This document shows, piece by piece, positions 11,157-21,850 of a DNA stretch of 64,000 bases (within the stretch, counting starts at the first letter, position 1; each line of letters starts with the position of its first letter). The notes beneath the pieces were generated by a model. It saw only the letters and a list, made by a program, of their open reading frames with translations, was not told the origin of the DNA and did not search any database. The position numbers and the translations under genes are program-made. Origin of the DNA: Schizophyllum amplum (lineage: Eukaryota; Basidiomycota; Agaricomycetes; Agaricales; Schizophyllaceae); NCBI GenBank assembly GCA_007026445.1, contig VDMD01000025.1, positions 367,452-431,451 of the forward strand, written 5' to 3'.

Positions 11157-11543
11157 CTATTGAGTGGACATGAAGTTCTCGTCCTTGATCCTCTGCTTGG
11201 TCTCTATCCGCCTCTTCGCGCGAAGCGCCTTGCGCGGGTCGTCATGCTGCTTGGGTTCCAGTATTGTCCAAAGCCATTCAGGGTACTCCTCGTCTGGTTT
11301 CGCAAGCACAGGCGGCTGCCCCTTGAGGTAGTTCAGGCCCACGAGGATGGTGTCTGCCGGGCAAGACGATTGGGGTACTGGGGGTATTGCTTCAGCTGCG
11401 TGTCGCCGTGTGTTACATGTCTGCGCACCTGCTGCTGCCTTCGACGCCGGCGCATCTGCGGCTTGCGCGGGCTTTGCGGCATATGTCCGCGACTGGAAGA
11501 GCGCGCGGAAGGCCTGGCGGCGCGTGCAGTTGACGAAAGACAT
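11157..11543 (-). CDS. Mitochondrial ribosomal protein mL54 (MRPL37/MRPL54 family)
   Basis: Component of the mitochondrial large ribosomal subunit. ATG 11543 begins MSFVNCTRRQAFRALFQSR, an Arg/aromatic-rich stretch without acidic residues, typical of a mitochondrial presequence. The conserved core is SCPADTILVGLNYLKGQPP, followed by LPDEEYPEWLW-like LAKPDEEYPEWLWTILEP. The basic C-terminus contains RKALRAKRRIETKQRIK and ends FMSTQ. A 51-nt stretch at 11428-11378 has GT-AG ends, is in frame and lacks a stop. Spliced, the protein reads AAAVPQSSCPADTI, which fits the family better than the unspliced AGAQTCNTRRHAAEAIP. The start codon upstream of 11543 in the same frame is not needed. The gene is convergent with RAD54, 155 bp away. 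Confidence 0.85.
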   Translation of the reverse strand: MSFVNCTRRQAFRALFQSRTYAAKPAQAADAPASKAAAGAQTCNTRRHAAEAIPPVPQSSCPADTILVGLNYLKGQPPVLAKPDEEYPEWLWTILEPKQHDDPRKALRAKRRIETKQRIKDENFMSTQ

Positions 11544-11636
11544 GGCGGCGGCGGACAAGTTCGCTGTTTGCCAATTCTGGAACCCGATCGCGCGCCGGCA
11601 GTGAGCGGGCCGGACATCCGCCTCTTGACCTGAACA

Positions 11637-12855
11637 ATGACGACGACGATGGCTGGCAAGAGACGCGCGGGCCCGTCGACCGAGGATGTACCGAGAGCCA
11701 GTCATGCCGCGAAGAAGACGCGCTTTGTTGAGCCTGCGGACGACCCTGCGAACTTTGAAGACAAGGTCAACGAAGGGCTCGAAGACCCCAACGCGAACCG
11801 CAAGGGACGCGTCAAGACCGAGGGCTACGACTCGGACTCTAGTGACGAGGGGGAAGGAGTCGTATTTAGCCGACACAAGGGCCGAAGAGCAGGAAGAGGA
11901 GGACGACATGTTTGCCATGGGCGACAAGGGGGACGACAAGACGAATGACAGCGCGAAGAAGAAGAAGACGGAGTACCTACGCCTCGGCGACATTGAAGGC
12001 CAGGAGTTCAACGACCCTACGCGCTCGGGGGCGAGGTTCTAACTCGGAAGCGACGACCCCGAGGACGAGACGCGATTGAGCGGAAGAAGAAGGAGGGCAT
12101 GGGTTTGAGCTCTCATCATTCAATATGCGTGAGGAGATGGAGGAGGGAAAGTTTACCGAGGACGGCAGCTACGTGCGCTCCTTCGATGCACATGCGGTAC
12201 ACGATCGGTGGATGGAGGGTCTCGACGAGAAGCAAATCAAGATGGCCCGCCGACGAAAGCGCGAGCAAGAGCGCGTACAGAAGGAGAAGCAGAGGCGGAG
12301 GAACGCGAGATCGAGCAGAGCGGGGGGAAGCCATCTTTGGAGCTGCAGCTCGTGCCGTACCTCAAGAAAGGCGAGTCTGTGCTTGAAGCATTGCAGCGGT
12401 TAGGCGCGGCTGCCAAGAAGAAAGGGTGAGTCTTCTTTCTTTTACACTACAGGCGTTTGCTCATTGGTTCCGTCAGTCATAAATCAGGCAACAGCATGCA
12501 AGTCGACAAGCCTCCCGCCGCACCATCTGCTGTCGAGATTATCACCCACCTCGCCTCCAATATCATGTCATTCGGCGACGTTGATGTCTACTCGCGGACG
12601 TACGAAGAGCTCGTACGTTCCGTTCGCTCTTCTGGACTCGTCGAGCCCAACTGGGACCCGCCATCCGCCGACGTCAAGTACGAGTACAAGTGGGACATGC
12701 CGGGTACCGGCGCACCGGAGCAGACCTTCGGCCCCTTCAGCGAGGAGGAGATGAAGTCGTGGTACAAGGCGCAGTACTTTGGCCAGTACGGCGAGAAAGT
12801 GAAGGTCAGGCCCGCCGGCGGAGAGTGGTCGGATTGGGACGATGTTATACAATGA
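11637..12855 (+). pseudogene. GYF-domain U5 snRNP protein (LIN1/SNU40/CD2BP2 type), reading frame broken
   Basis: Collinear fragments of one LIN1/CD2BP2 protein occupy all three frames. 11637-about 11895 reads MTTTMAGKRRAG...EGYDSDSSDEGEGVV. A +1 shift then gives EEEDDMFAMGDKGDDK...LRLGDIEGQEF, with an in-frame TAA at 12040. Around 12070 the frame returns to the first (IERKKKEGMG). At about 12103 it changes again (FELSSFNMREEMEEGKF...SFDAHAVHDRWMEG). At about 12287 it returns to the second frame (AEAEEREIEQSGGKPSLELQLV). After a normal intron at about 12429-12477 the GYF domain (YEYKWDMPG...GPFSEEEMKSW) is intact to the stop at 12855. The conserved residues between breaks are well preserved, so either the lesions are very recent or this stretch has base-calling indels. 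The family sits in the U5 snRNP and binds proline-rich ligands through GYF; it is non-essential in yeast. Confidence 0.78.
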
Positions 12856-13390
12856 ACACGGCTTGGATACCAAGTCTCCTTTCTCTCCGTGGACAGGTCT
12901 AGCGACGATGTTTCGGAAGTGTATGTCAAGGTCAATGTTTCCTGTATCTCTACTTCGCTGTCTGTATCGCTATCTGACGCAACAACATATCTATGCAGCA
13001 TCTTCCTTGCCTTCGAGACCAATCTCGCTGGCTCTTTTTGACAAGGTGTGACCTGGCAAGAAGTTGAACCTTCACGTGCAGCATGTTCAGCCGGCGGCTG
13101 CAAACTTGGAGCCGACATGCTTGCAATCATCTGCAGGTATCCTGTCACCTTGTGTCTACAATCGCAGAGGCCACAGGCGGGCCGTGCTATCCCGTATGCG
13201 TCCCATGGCATCGCTGGGTTCGCCGAAGTTCAAGTATACATTCCTGCGGAGCGCATGCTCATTGAGCGCCAGGGAACGCCGCAGCCTTGTGCTCTACAAC
13301 ACTGACAGGTGTATAAAAGCCCAGAGTTAGCAGCGAACAGCAAGAATCCGCTTTCCCCTCCCCCATCATCCCTTTTCCCCATCGCCCGTC
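12856..13390. other. Intergenic between the GYF gene and the CE1 esterase
   Basis: About 535 bp containing the 3' end of the GYF gene and the promoter of the esterase. Apart from the TATA box described separately, nothing is recognisable; short open frames here lack splice-consistent or family features. Confidence 0.5.
13312..13319 (+). promoter_or_regulatory. TATA box of the CE1 esterase gene
   Basis: TATAAAAG lies 72 bp upstream of the ATG at 13391, inside a short pyrimidine-rich leader (CTTTCCCCTCCCCC). A strong TATA this close to the start is typical of inducible fungal secreted-enzyme genes. Confidence 0.6.
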
Positions 13391-14329
13391 ATGCTCTCCT
13401 TTCGGCCTTTCTTCATCCTTCTCTCCGCCGCCCTCGCGTCGGCTCTCAACTCCACTCTCACCCAGGTCACCGACGCTTTGGTCAACAATCCCACCAATGT
13501 CGGCATGTTTTACTACATGCTCCCGACGTTGCCTCTTCTCCTGCCCTCGTACTTGCAGTGCATTACTGCGGCGGCTCCGCCGAGATCTACTTCGGGGACA
13601 CGCCATATGCCCAACTCGCGGACGAGTACGCGAACTTCATCGTGGTGTACCCGAGCACTCCGAACTCGGACAACTGCTGGGACGTCAGCTCGACAGCGAG
13701 CTTGACGCGCGACGGCGGGGGCGACAGCACGGGCATCGCGAGCATGGTGCAGTACGCGAAGGATACGTGGGGCGTCCCCGCTGACAAGGTCTTCGTCACT
13801 GGGACGTCGTCCGGAGGTGAGCAGAGTGCCGTGATGGTTCGGCGCATAGAGCTGACGACTGCCAGGGATGATGACGAACGTGCTCGCTGCCACATACCCA
13901 GACGTCTTCGCCGCTGGCGTTGTTTACTCAGGCGTCGCCGCCGGCTGCTTTGCGAGCGACTCCAGCACAGTCGACGCCTGGAACTCCACCTGCGCGCTCG
14001 GCGACGCCATCGGCACTTCAGAGCAGTGGGCTTCTATCGTCCACGACATGTATCCCGGCTACACCGGCACGTACCCGCGGATGCAAGAGTACCATGGCGA
14101 TGCGGACGAGTGGATCTTCCCTCAGAATCTTGAGGAAGAAGTGAAGCAGTGGGCGGGCGTGTTTGGATACAATGCAAACGCGCCGGGACAGGTACAAGCG
14201 GATGCGCCTTCAGCAGGGTACACGAAGTCGGTGTATGGGGAGAGTTTGCAAGGTATTTTGGCGGAAGGTGTGGGGCATACGGTGCCGGTTCAAGGAGAGG
14301 AGGATCTAAGATGGTTCGGGATAATATGA
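13391..14329 (+). CDS. Secreted carbohydrate esterase family 1 (acetylxylan/feruloyl esterase type), apparent frameshift
   Basis: Alpha/beta-hydrolase that would deacetylate xylan or cleave feruloyl esters outside the cell. The N-terminus (MLSFRPFFILLSAALASAL) is a signal peptide. NPTNVGMFYYM then continues in another frame as PDVASSPALVLAVHYCGG, so one base appears to be missing at about 13520-13526 in the run CTCCCGACG. The rest is typical CE1: IVVYPSTP, NCWDV, the nucleophile elbow GTSSGGMMTNVLA (Ser in G-x-S-x-G; an intron at about 13817-13865 splits it), GVAAGCF, YHGDADEWI (acid) and a late GHTV (His). There is no CBM1 cellulose-binding module. It ends LRWFGII at 14329. No GT-AG pair can explain the frame change. 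Substrate specificity within CE1 cannot be settled from motifs. Confidence 0.82.
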
Positions 14330-14537
14330 TTAAAGATATCGAAATAGAGTATGATGCGTCTTCTGTCCGTTGGCGAGATACATATACCGAGGCGACCACG
14401 GTGGATATGCGAACTTGCCGTATGTCCGCTGTTCTGATATGCGGCGCGTGGTATTGGGTATGGGCCTTCGCGCAGGACGTGCCTCCCTCTCCCACATTCG
14501 TCGAGCTCTACATATCTGCAAGTATCCAGGTTCAGCG

Positions 14538-16247
14538 TCATTCTCGCCATGCCCTGCATTTGTACAACGTACCGTGCCGAATGTCAACCGAAAAGTCGGA
14601 CGTCTCCGCTGCTAGCGCTTCTAGCCCGCTGCGGACGTTGTCCGTCAACAGCCGTGTCGAGTAGGACAACGACAGCGTACGAAGTCTCGCGACATTGCCT
14701 TGATTCGTTACCGGTGCCACTCGTGACCTAATCACCTTGAGCAGTAAGTCGTCGCCCTCCCGGACAACTGCTTGCGCATCCTGTTGAGGCGTGGGCGGTA
14801 TCTGTGTCGGATGGTTGACGAGGGGTTTCGTGCGCTCGAAGCGCAGGTGCTGCAAGGCAGGCATGAGGTTGATCGTGTCCTCGTCCTCGGGTAGCACCTC
14901 GAAGAGGGTAAAGAATGCGACTGGCATAAGGTCTCCCTCTTCCACGGTAAATGAGCGGATGTTTTCGAAGCCAAACAGCCAATCGATAAGCTCTTCGTAC
15001 AATGGAGCCAGGTTGAATCCCACGAGCGTCAGGTCTTGGACAAGGGGGGCATGTTCGCAAAACTCGCTGAGTGCGGACCATGCATTTTGCTTCAGCTTGT
15101 TCTCCAGTGCGAGGACACGCAAGGCGGGCGTTCTCATCAGACGCAGGAGAGGGGAAGGATAACCAGTTAAGGTCAGTCGCAACGTATGGAGGGCTGGAAA
15201 CTCGACCGCGTTGTCTGTTGGGTCGTCGTTTGTGTCGATGCCACCCAAGCGTATGTCTGCCGTCAGGAGGGCTGTGCAGCGCAGCACTACGCGATTGTCG
15301 TAGCCTGAGGAGTCCGGGAGCTGAAGGGTGAGCTCCGTAAGTTGCGTCCAAGGCACTAAGAGCTGCTCCTCGACTGGAATGGTGCCGTTGAGGTGACGGT
15401 CCGCGTGGATAGCAACAGAACGGAGCCTCGGACAGTCCTCGAAGGCGATGACAGGTTCCAGCGACGCTTCCTTGACTCCCCAGTAGTCACCGCGGTTTTT
15501 ACGCGCCACGTCCTGGTTCGTGCCAACACGGAGCTCGAGCCGTTCCAACACAGAGTATGCACCGCGCGGTTGATATTCCAACGCCTGGAGCTGGCCCACG
15601 AACATGTGCAGAGACAGTTCCCGTATACGTTGGGTAGGGTGAGACTGGGCGGCCTCGAGAATAGACAACTTGCCCACTGCGCTGTCGAAGTAGATTGGCG
15701 GCATGATGCTGATAGATAGGGGTATGGCTCGAGCCCGCTGAGTCCACGCGCCTATGTTGTGCACCGCGGCCTTGCCGAATGCTTGCTTTCCAGTGAGTTG
15801 AATCTGCGCCCAGATGCACGGTGCTTGAAACGCGACTGCGCGCCAGCGTGCACATACGTTGATGATTTTGAGAAGGTCTTCGACGTTGTCACCGCGCGCA
15901 AGCTGGAAAATGTTGACGAGCAACTCTGGTGGCAACTTCCGAACAGCTGACTGAATGGCGATGCGACATCTGTGCAACTCCTCCTGAACGGTCTCGCGTT
16001 GTCGCTTCAGGAGCTCCAGCCTGTCGATCTCATCGTCCAAGGCCTGTATATGGGTCTCCCGTTCAGAGACCATGCCAATGAGTTGAGACTTCTCCGCATT
16101 GGAGGGTGCAGCATTGAGATAAAGACAGGCATGAAGGCCAACGTCCTCAGGCTACACCGCAGAGATGAGCGCCTAAAGTAATGAGAATATACAAGTCGAA
16201 CTCACAAACTTGGGCTTATTATTCAGTAATTCAGCCGACGTCGACAT
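14538..16247 (-). CDS. F-box protein with leucine-rich C-terminus (family 1, copy 1)
   Basis: Predicted SCF-type adaptor of an expanded mushroom family. A 14-codon first exon (MSTSAELLNNKPKF, ATG 16247) is joined by a 54-nt intron (16205-16152) to an open exon of about 537 codons. The start is chosen because the tandem paralogue has a near-identical first exon (MSTSAMLLTSRPTF). The sequence runs HACLYLNAAPSNAEKSQL, then a coiled segment (ETHIQALDDEIDRLELLKRQ), then the F-box core (VRKLPPELLVNIFQLARGD...VCARWRAVAFQAPCIWAQI). Irregular leucine-rich repeats follow (LTELTLQLPD, LHTLRLTLTGYPSPLL, LRFERTKPL), ending RHGTLYKCRAWRE. No frame break is seen. It is convergent with the CE1 esterase. Substrate unknown. 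Confidence 0.85.
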
Positions 16248-16662
16248 GGGATACCAGGTAGAGTTGTGGCGGGTCGTGGCGCGGGAATGAACGCACGACG
16301 CATGTCGGAGTCTGTCCGTGACCTATCACGTGCGGGAGTATCACGTGCTGAGCGGGGCAGAAGTTCAACTTGAACTTCAGAACGGCGTCTCACTACCCAG
16401 TTTATCGAGGTTGACGAGCCAACCAAAATTCGAGCGCGGTAACTTTCATCTTCCAACTGCTTTGATACAACAGGCATGATACTATGAGCAGTGACAGCAC
16501 GAAGTTGTAGGGCATGTTCAATAGCATCGTAATTCCTCCGTACGGTGCATGTATCACTTCTACATCTGCTGAAGAGGACAGCTAACTACTGAGCAGAAAT
16601 TGGAGCTGGAGGCTGAACGCGAGCCTTTAAACTGCTGCGAGAGATGTCAACAAAGTCGATCT
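16248..16662. other. Intergenic between the two tandem F-box genes
   Basis: About 415 bp carrying the promoter of the downstream copy and the 3' region of the upstream copy (both on the minus strand). No TATA box or repeat is evident. Confidence 0.45.
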
Positions 16663-18359
16663 CTACATGGTCAAGCACTTACTACGCGAGATCTCGACCG
16701 TAAACTCAGGCACTTTCTTTGTCAGTGCCTCCAGATCGGTACGGACGCTGTCTGTGAGCAGTCGACTTGAATAAGACAGCGACAGATGGCGCATCTGAGC
16801 GACAATGTCGTCCTCCGCTGCTTCCAAGCGAGACCTGATCGCCTGCACAAAAATGATGTCGTCCTGCCACTCCAGCTCCCGCCGCTTCGTGTCTCCAAAA
16901 CACGTATCGAAGACTATTGGCTTTACACGTTCGAAGCATAGCCGCTCGAGCGAGGGCATGAGTATCTCCGTCCTTGGAAAAGCTTCGAAGAGGGGAATCA
17001 TGGTGGACGGCTGAAGCGTGCCGCGCTCTAGCGTGAACGAACGCACAGAGGGAAGCTGACGAAGCCATTCCTCTTTGGCTGTAGGTGGCGAACAAAAGTC
17101 GAAATTGATCAACTTCACATCCTCCAGGAGCGGGGCGTGTGTGCAGAGTTGACTGAGAGCGCCCCATATTTGGATGTCGAGAGCTTCCTTCTCGACTGCA
17201 AGGGCCCGCAGACCAGGAGCTCGGATTAGCTGCAGGAGAGCACTTGGGTATCCCGCAAGGCATAGGCGCAGCGTGCGAAGGTTAGGAAACTCGACTGGTG
17301 TAGTCCCCAAAGCATGATCATCCGGATTGAACCGGCGGACCCATATATCTCCAGTAACGAGGGATGTACAGCGCAAGAAAGGTGGACTGTCAGCGGATCT
17401 GCAGTCCGGCAATTGAAGGACAAGGTTGGTGAGCTGCGCCCATGGCAGGGGGAAGTGTTTTGCCAGCGGAGAGTTGTTGTTTATGGCCTGTCTCCATATA
17501 AGGCGACAGAGCGAAGGCGCGGGCAGTTCTCGAAAGCCGTTATAGAGGCTAGCGGTTCGTCTTGCAGGTCGTAGAGACTGTCGCGGCGAGGATAGTAACC
17601 TGCTTTGTCTATATCTGCTCTTCCGCCAAGGCGTACTTCTAGACGCTCAAGGACGGTGTATACCCCTGGTGGCTGATACGCAAGGACATGAAGGTCCCCG
17701 GCAAACATATGCAGCGACAGCTCACGGATACGGTTCGCCGGGTGCAAGTGCGCGACTTGAAGGATACTGAGTTTACCGTGGGCGCGATGAGCCATGTATA
17801 GCGGGGCCGCAACGCGGATGGAGAGGGGCATTTTCTGCGCGCGCTTTATCCAAGTGTTCACGTTGGCTGCGGCAACTTGACCAACCGCCTGCTTGCCGGT
17901 GACGTGAATGCGCGCCCATAGGCACGGCGCCTGCAGCGCAACTGTGCGCCAGCGCGCGCAGACATTGACAATCTTGACAAGGTCTGCAACGTTCTCTCCC
18001 ATGGCAAGCTCGAAGATGAGGACCAATACTTCTGGTGGTAGTTTGCGAATGGTTGAGCGAACAGCGGTGCGGCATATGTGTAGTTCGTCCAGAACGGCGT
18101 CGAGTTGGTCCCGGAGGCGAGCCAGGCGGTAGATCTCGCCCCTGAGAGCTCGTATGTGCGTCTCTCGTTCGGATATCATGCCCAATATCTGGGCCCTCTC
18201 CGCACTGGAAGGGGCGGCGTTTTGGTAGAGGCAAGCATGCAGACGGACGCTGCTATCAGGCTATTGCCGTCGACGGTTAATCGTATACACATTGTGCAAG
18301 GAAGAGCTCAAGCTCACAAATGTAGGCCTGCTCGTGAGCAGCATGGCAGAGGTAGACAT
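16663..18359 (-). CDS. F-box protein with leucine-rich C-terminus (family 1, copy 2), apparent frameshift
   Basis: Tandem paralogue of the preceding F-box gene with the same architecture. The first exon MSTSAMLLTSRPTF (ATG 18359) is followed by a 57-nt intron to 18261, HACLYQNAAPSSAERAQIL and the coiled segment ETHIRALRGEIYRLARLRDQ. The F-box is IRKLPPEVLVLIFELAMGEN...VCARWRTVALQAPCLWARI, followed by leucine-rich repeats. At about 17485 the frame stops (LYGDRP then TAA). The adjacent frame continues as INNNSPLAKHFPLPWAQLTN into LQLPDCRSADSPP, matching the paralogue's VPWTQLTELTLQLPDSSG. A single missing base in AGGCCATAA explains this, and no GT-AG intron does. It ends ISRSKCLTM. Whether it is a recent pseudogene or a sequence error is open. 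Confidence 0.78.
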
Positions 18360-19089
18360 GGCGTCTGAGGACATAACTCTGTCTGAGGTGACGGTCAAAA
18401 GAGAGGCGGAAGACGATCGGTCAATGCCGAAAATACTGATCACGCTGTGTCACCGCCTCGGTACCGCGATCGACGTTGAACGGTTGACTGCTCACTGAGT
18501 TATTCGAAGGTGCGCGCCTGCTGGTCAGAACATGCAACCACCTTATAGCTGCCACCTCACATGATTAAAACCCGGGCTCTAGTATAAGCTGGTAAGTATA
18601 AGGCTGGAAGATTTTCGTAATGCTTATACCGGAGTCGGGAAGATCCAACTAGACTCTTAAGTCTGACGAAGTCTTCCTAAGCATAGTCCTGGACCGCTCG
18701 CTGAGCGTACTAGACGGATTTGCAGAATGTGCGACTTCCGTGGCGTCTTGAGTTCAGACCGTCGGTAAGTAGTCGAACTGTGACAGTGATAATTAGCAAT
18801 GTCACGACCTTCCCCACAGACCCCAATTGAGGGGCTTGCGGGGAATCGTCCCCGGCCCCCGCACCCCCCCAAGTGTGTCAAATGGACGCGACAGCGCGCA
18901 CGGGTTGGCGCGCATCATCGGCTGCGGGTTCCTTCTCGAGGGCTTCTCGACATAAGCGTCACGCGACACGTTCCCATCCGGTTCGTCGCCAAAGTTAACC
19001 GGAGTCGCCGAGGAGGTCCATTGCGTACATAAGCTCTTGTCTCAACCCTCCGTCTTGTCCCCTCCTTGTCCCTAACCGCCATCATCACC
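18360..19089. other. Divergent intergenic region between F-box copy 2 and the acyl-CoA ligase
   Basis: About 730 bp that must contain both promoters. A GC-rich stretch with CCCC/GGGG runs lies at about 18820-18870, and a purine/pyrimidine-mixed leader precedes ATG 19090. No TATA box, no repeat and no coding frame with family features were found. Confidence 0.45.
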
Positions 19090-21850
19090 ATGGCTGCAAG
19101 CGACGCATCCGTGATCGAGTTCGGGCCTGCCTACGCGCCCTTGCTCCCCCACATCCCGGACGACCTCACGATTCCCCAGTTCTTCCTTGATCATGACATG
19201 CCAGAGCGGCCCAAGGTCCCTGAGTCTGTACCGTGGTTCGTGGAGGATCGCACGGGGCGCGCGACGACATACCCAGAGGTGCGTGCACACGTTCTGCACA
19301 AGGCATCATCCCTCACGTACCCGAAGGTCCGCAAACGCACGGCGGATCTTGCGAATGCACTGTACACGAAGTTTGGCATCCGTACGTGGTCGTGGATACC
19401 TAACAACCGTGAACTGACTCGCTCTTCGGCCAGATGAGAACGATGTCGGTGAGACGACGGTCGCACGGATTAGTGGTCAGCGTTAACCCCCTTTCAGTCT
19501 GCATCTTCAGCCCGAACGACGTTGGTGCGTGCATCCCCCTTCCCTACGCTTTCTTCTCATGCCTCGCCACAGATTACCTGCCGGCAGTCTGGGCCATCCA
19601 CAAGCTCGGTGGCGTTGTAACGTGAATACCCCTCCTCGCCTACTCCGCACTCGACTTACGCACCTCACCTCAGGCCCGCAAACCCATCCTACTCGGTTGA
19701 TGAGCTTGTCTACCAACTGCAAACAGCGAAAGCAACATCCATTCTTGCGCACTCCGATTATCTGCCTGTCGCCCTCGAAGCCGCGCGGGCCGCGGGGATT
19801 CCCACCGAGCGTGTGGCACGCTTCGCGACGGCTACATCGCGGTCATCACCCGTTCAGACCATCGATGAGCTGGTCTCGTTCGGCGCGAGCAGGCCTCAGG
19901 GCTACATGGAACGCAAGCTGCGGGCGGGCGAGGGCCAGTCGAAGGTCGCTTTCCTTTCGTTCTCAAGGGGACGACTGGACGACCGAAGGCTGTTGTCATC
20001 CCGCATCGAGCCGTCATTGCGAACGTACTCCAAATGGCCACGCATGGGAGGATTTTGGACCCCAAGATGTCACGTATACATGTTGGGGATGTGACCCTGG
20101 CTGGTGCGTTTCTGAGTGTTAGGGCTTCAGGTCTTATTTGTGCTGACTGATGCGTATAGTTTTGCCTATGTATCGTGAGTGTCGATAGCGCGCCAATGTC
20201 GTGAGACACTGACCTTCCCATAGATATCTATGGCCTGGTAGTCGTGGTATGTGGAATTCAATCCGGAAGGATATCCGATTATTGACAAACATGCTTGAAG
20301 ACACATTTCTTCCTATTCTGCGGGGTAAGTCGCTGTCTAGTGTAGAAGCGCTGTACTAATCACCCTCCAGGTAACGCTTGTCGTCGTTCCCAAATTTACA
20401 TTCAGCGACTGGCTAGACAGCATAGAACGCCACAAAGTTACTCATATGTGGTACGCCTCTGCCCTTCGACTCTTTGCCTTTTGACCGCCGCACCACACTA
20501 ACCTCCTTGTAGTGTGGTGCCCCCGCAAATTGTGCTTCTTAACAAGGTATGGCGAGCTTTGAGCTACAACAGACATCATTTACTCACTCACTGCAGCACC
20601 CAGCGGCGCAGGGACGCGACTTCAGCCGCATCCGCTTCATCATGTCGGGCGCTGCACCACTCAGTGCGGACCTTCTCGAGCGGACAGCGAAGCTGATGCC
20701 GAACGCAATTGTCGGGCAGGGTTATGGTGAGCTTGCGTTCTGATTGCTCACCATCTGCGACGCTTGTCGCTTGATCTGCGACCCTTGCGTGGCGATTCGC
20801 GGCCGTTGACTGACGACCCTCGCCAGGCATGACCGAGACGTCGACAACGATAAGCATGGTGCCCCCGTGGCAGACCATCGGCACGCCGGGTGCGTCCGGT
20901 ATGATCGTCGACGGGACAACCGTACGCGTGCTCAAGCCGGATGGCACGTACGCGAAGGAGGGCGAGCTCGGCGAGCTGCTCGTGCGCAGCCCGAGCAACG
21001 CCTTGGGATATCTGAACAATGAGAAAGCGTGCGTGTGCAGTCCTTTGTGCGTCGACGTGAGAGTGGATGTGCTTGACGATGGGGCCGTTCCTTGATGTGG
21101 TTCCGCCGGTGCAGGAGGGTTCAGGCGTGGATGCTGACGCTTTTGCAGTACCAAGGAGACATTCCTCCCCGGAAATTGGGTGCGCACTGGCGACGAAGTC
21201 TACGTGAAGGACCACGAAATCTTCATCGTCGACCGGATCAAGGAGCTGATCAAAGTGCGCGGCTTCCAGGTGGCACCTGCGGAGGTGAGTTGAGCCTTTA
21301 TGTTTTTGACTGGTGGTACGCACTCGAAGGTCATTCATCCTGACGCCTCCTCAGCTCGAAGGACACCTGCTCCAACACCCGGCCGTCGCAGACGTGTGCG
21401 TTGTAGGCGTGCCGGACGAGTACTCGGGCGAGGTGCCGCTTGCCTTCGTGGTCCTTCACGAGAGTTACAAGGGCAAAGTCTCCAGTGGGGCGGCAATGGA
21501 GGAGCTGAAAGCAGATATTGCCAAGGTGCGTAACGCTTGCCTGACATACCTCGGTGGCGCCGGCTTCTCGAAGCAGGATTCTTAGACCGAGTGCTGCCCT
21601 TCTACTTACCGAGTGCTGACCTGTGCCTGTACAGCATGTCGCGGACCACAAGGCTGCGTACAAGCGGCTGGTTGGTGGCGTCGTCATCATCGACTCCGTC
21701 CCGAAGAACCCCTCGGGCAAGATTGTGAGTGCCTTGCTTGATCTCACCTTGAGTTTCGCTGTGTGCTGACGAGGCCAATAGCTCCGGCGTATGCTGCGGG
21801 ACCGTGCCAAGGAGGAACGGGCGGCAGTCCCGCTGAAGGCGCGGCTATAG
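19090..21850 (+). CDS. 4-coumarate-CoA ligase-like acyl-CoA synthetase, apparent frameshift, PTS1-like C-terminus
   Basis: ANL-superfamily enzyme activating a carboxylic acid to acyl-AMP and then acyl-CoA. Splicing about ten introns gives [70 protein letters not shown] and [13 protein letters not shown]. Further on come [16 protein letters not shown], the aromatic/A5 motif [54 protein letters not shown] and the A10 lysine motif [11 protein letters not shown]. In the P-loop the frame slips: LSFS is followed in the next frame by [15 protein letters not shown], so one base is missing at about 19966-19970 (TCAAGGGGACG). The last three residues are ARL, a peroxisomal PTS1-type tripeptide, consistent with beta-oxidation-linked ligases. 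Substrate (fatty, aromatic or other acid) is not inferable. ATG 19090 follows a CACC context. Confidence 0.85.

Noticed and set aside
13498..13561. An intron (GTCGGC...TTGCAG) that might explain the CE1 frame change
   Set aside because: It would delete the conserved PDVASSPALVLA strand and leaves the wrong phase for HYCGG, so a one-base lesion fits better.
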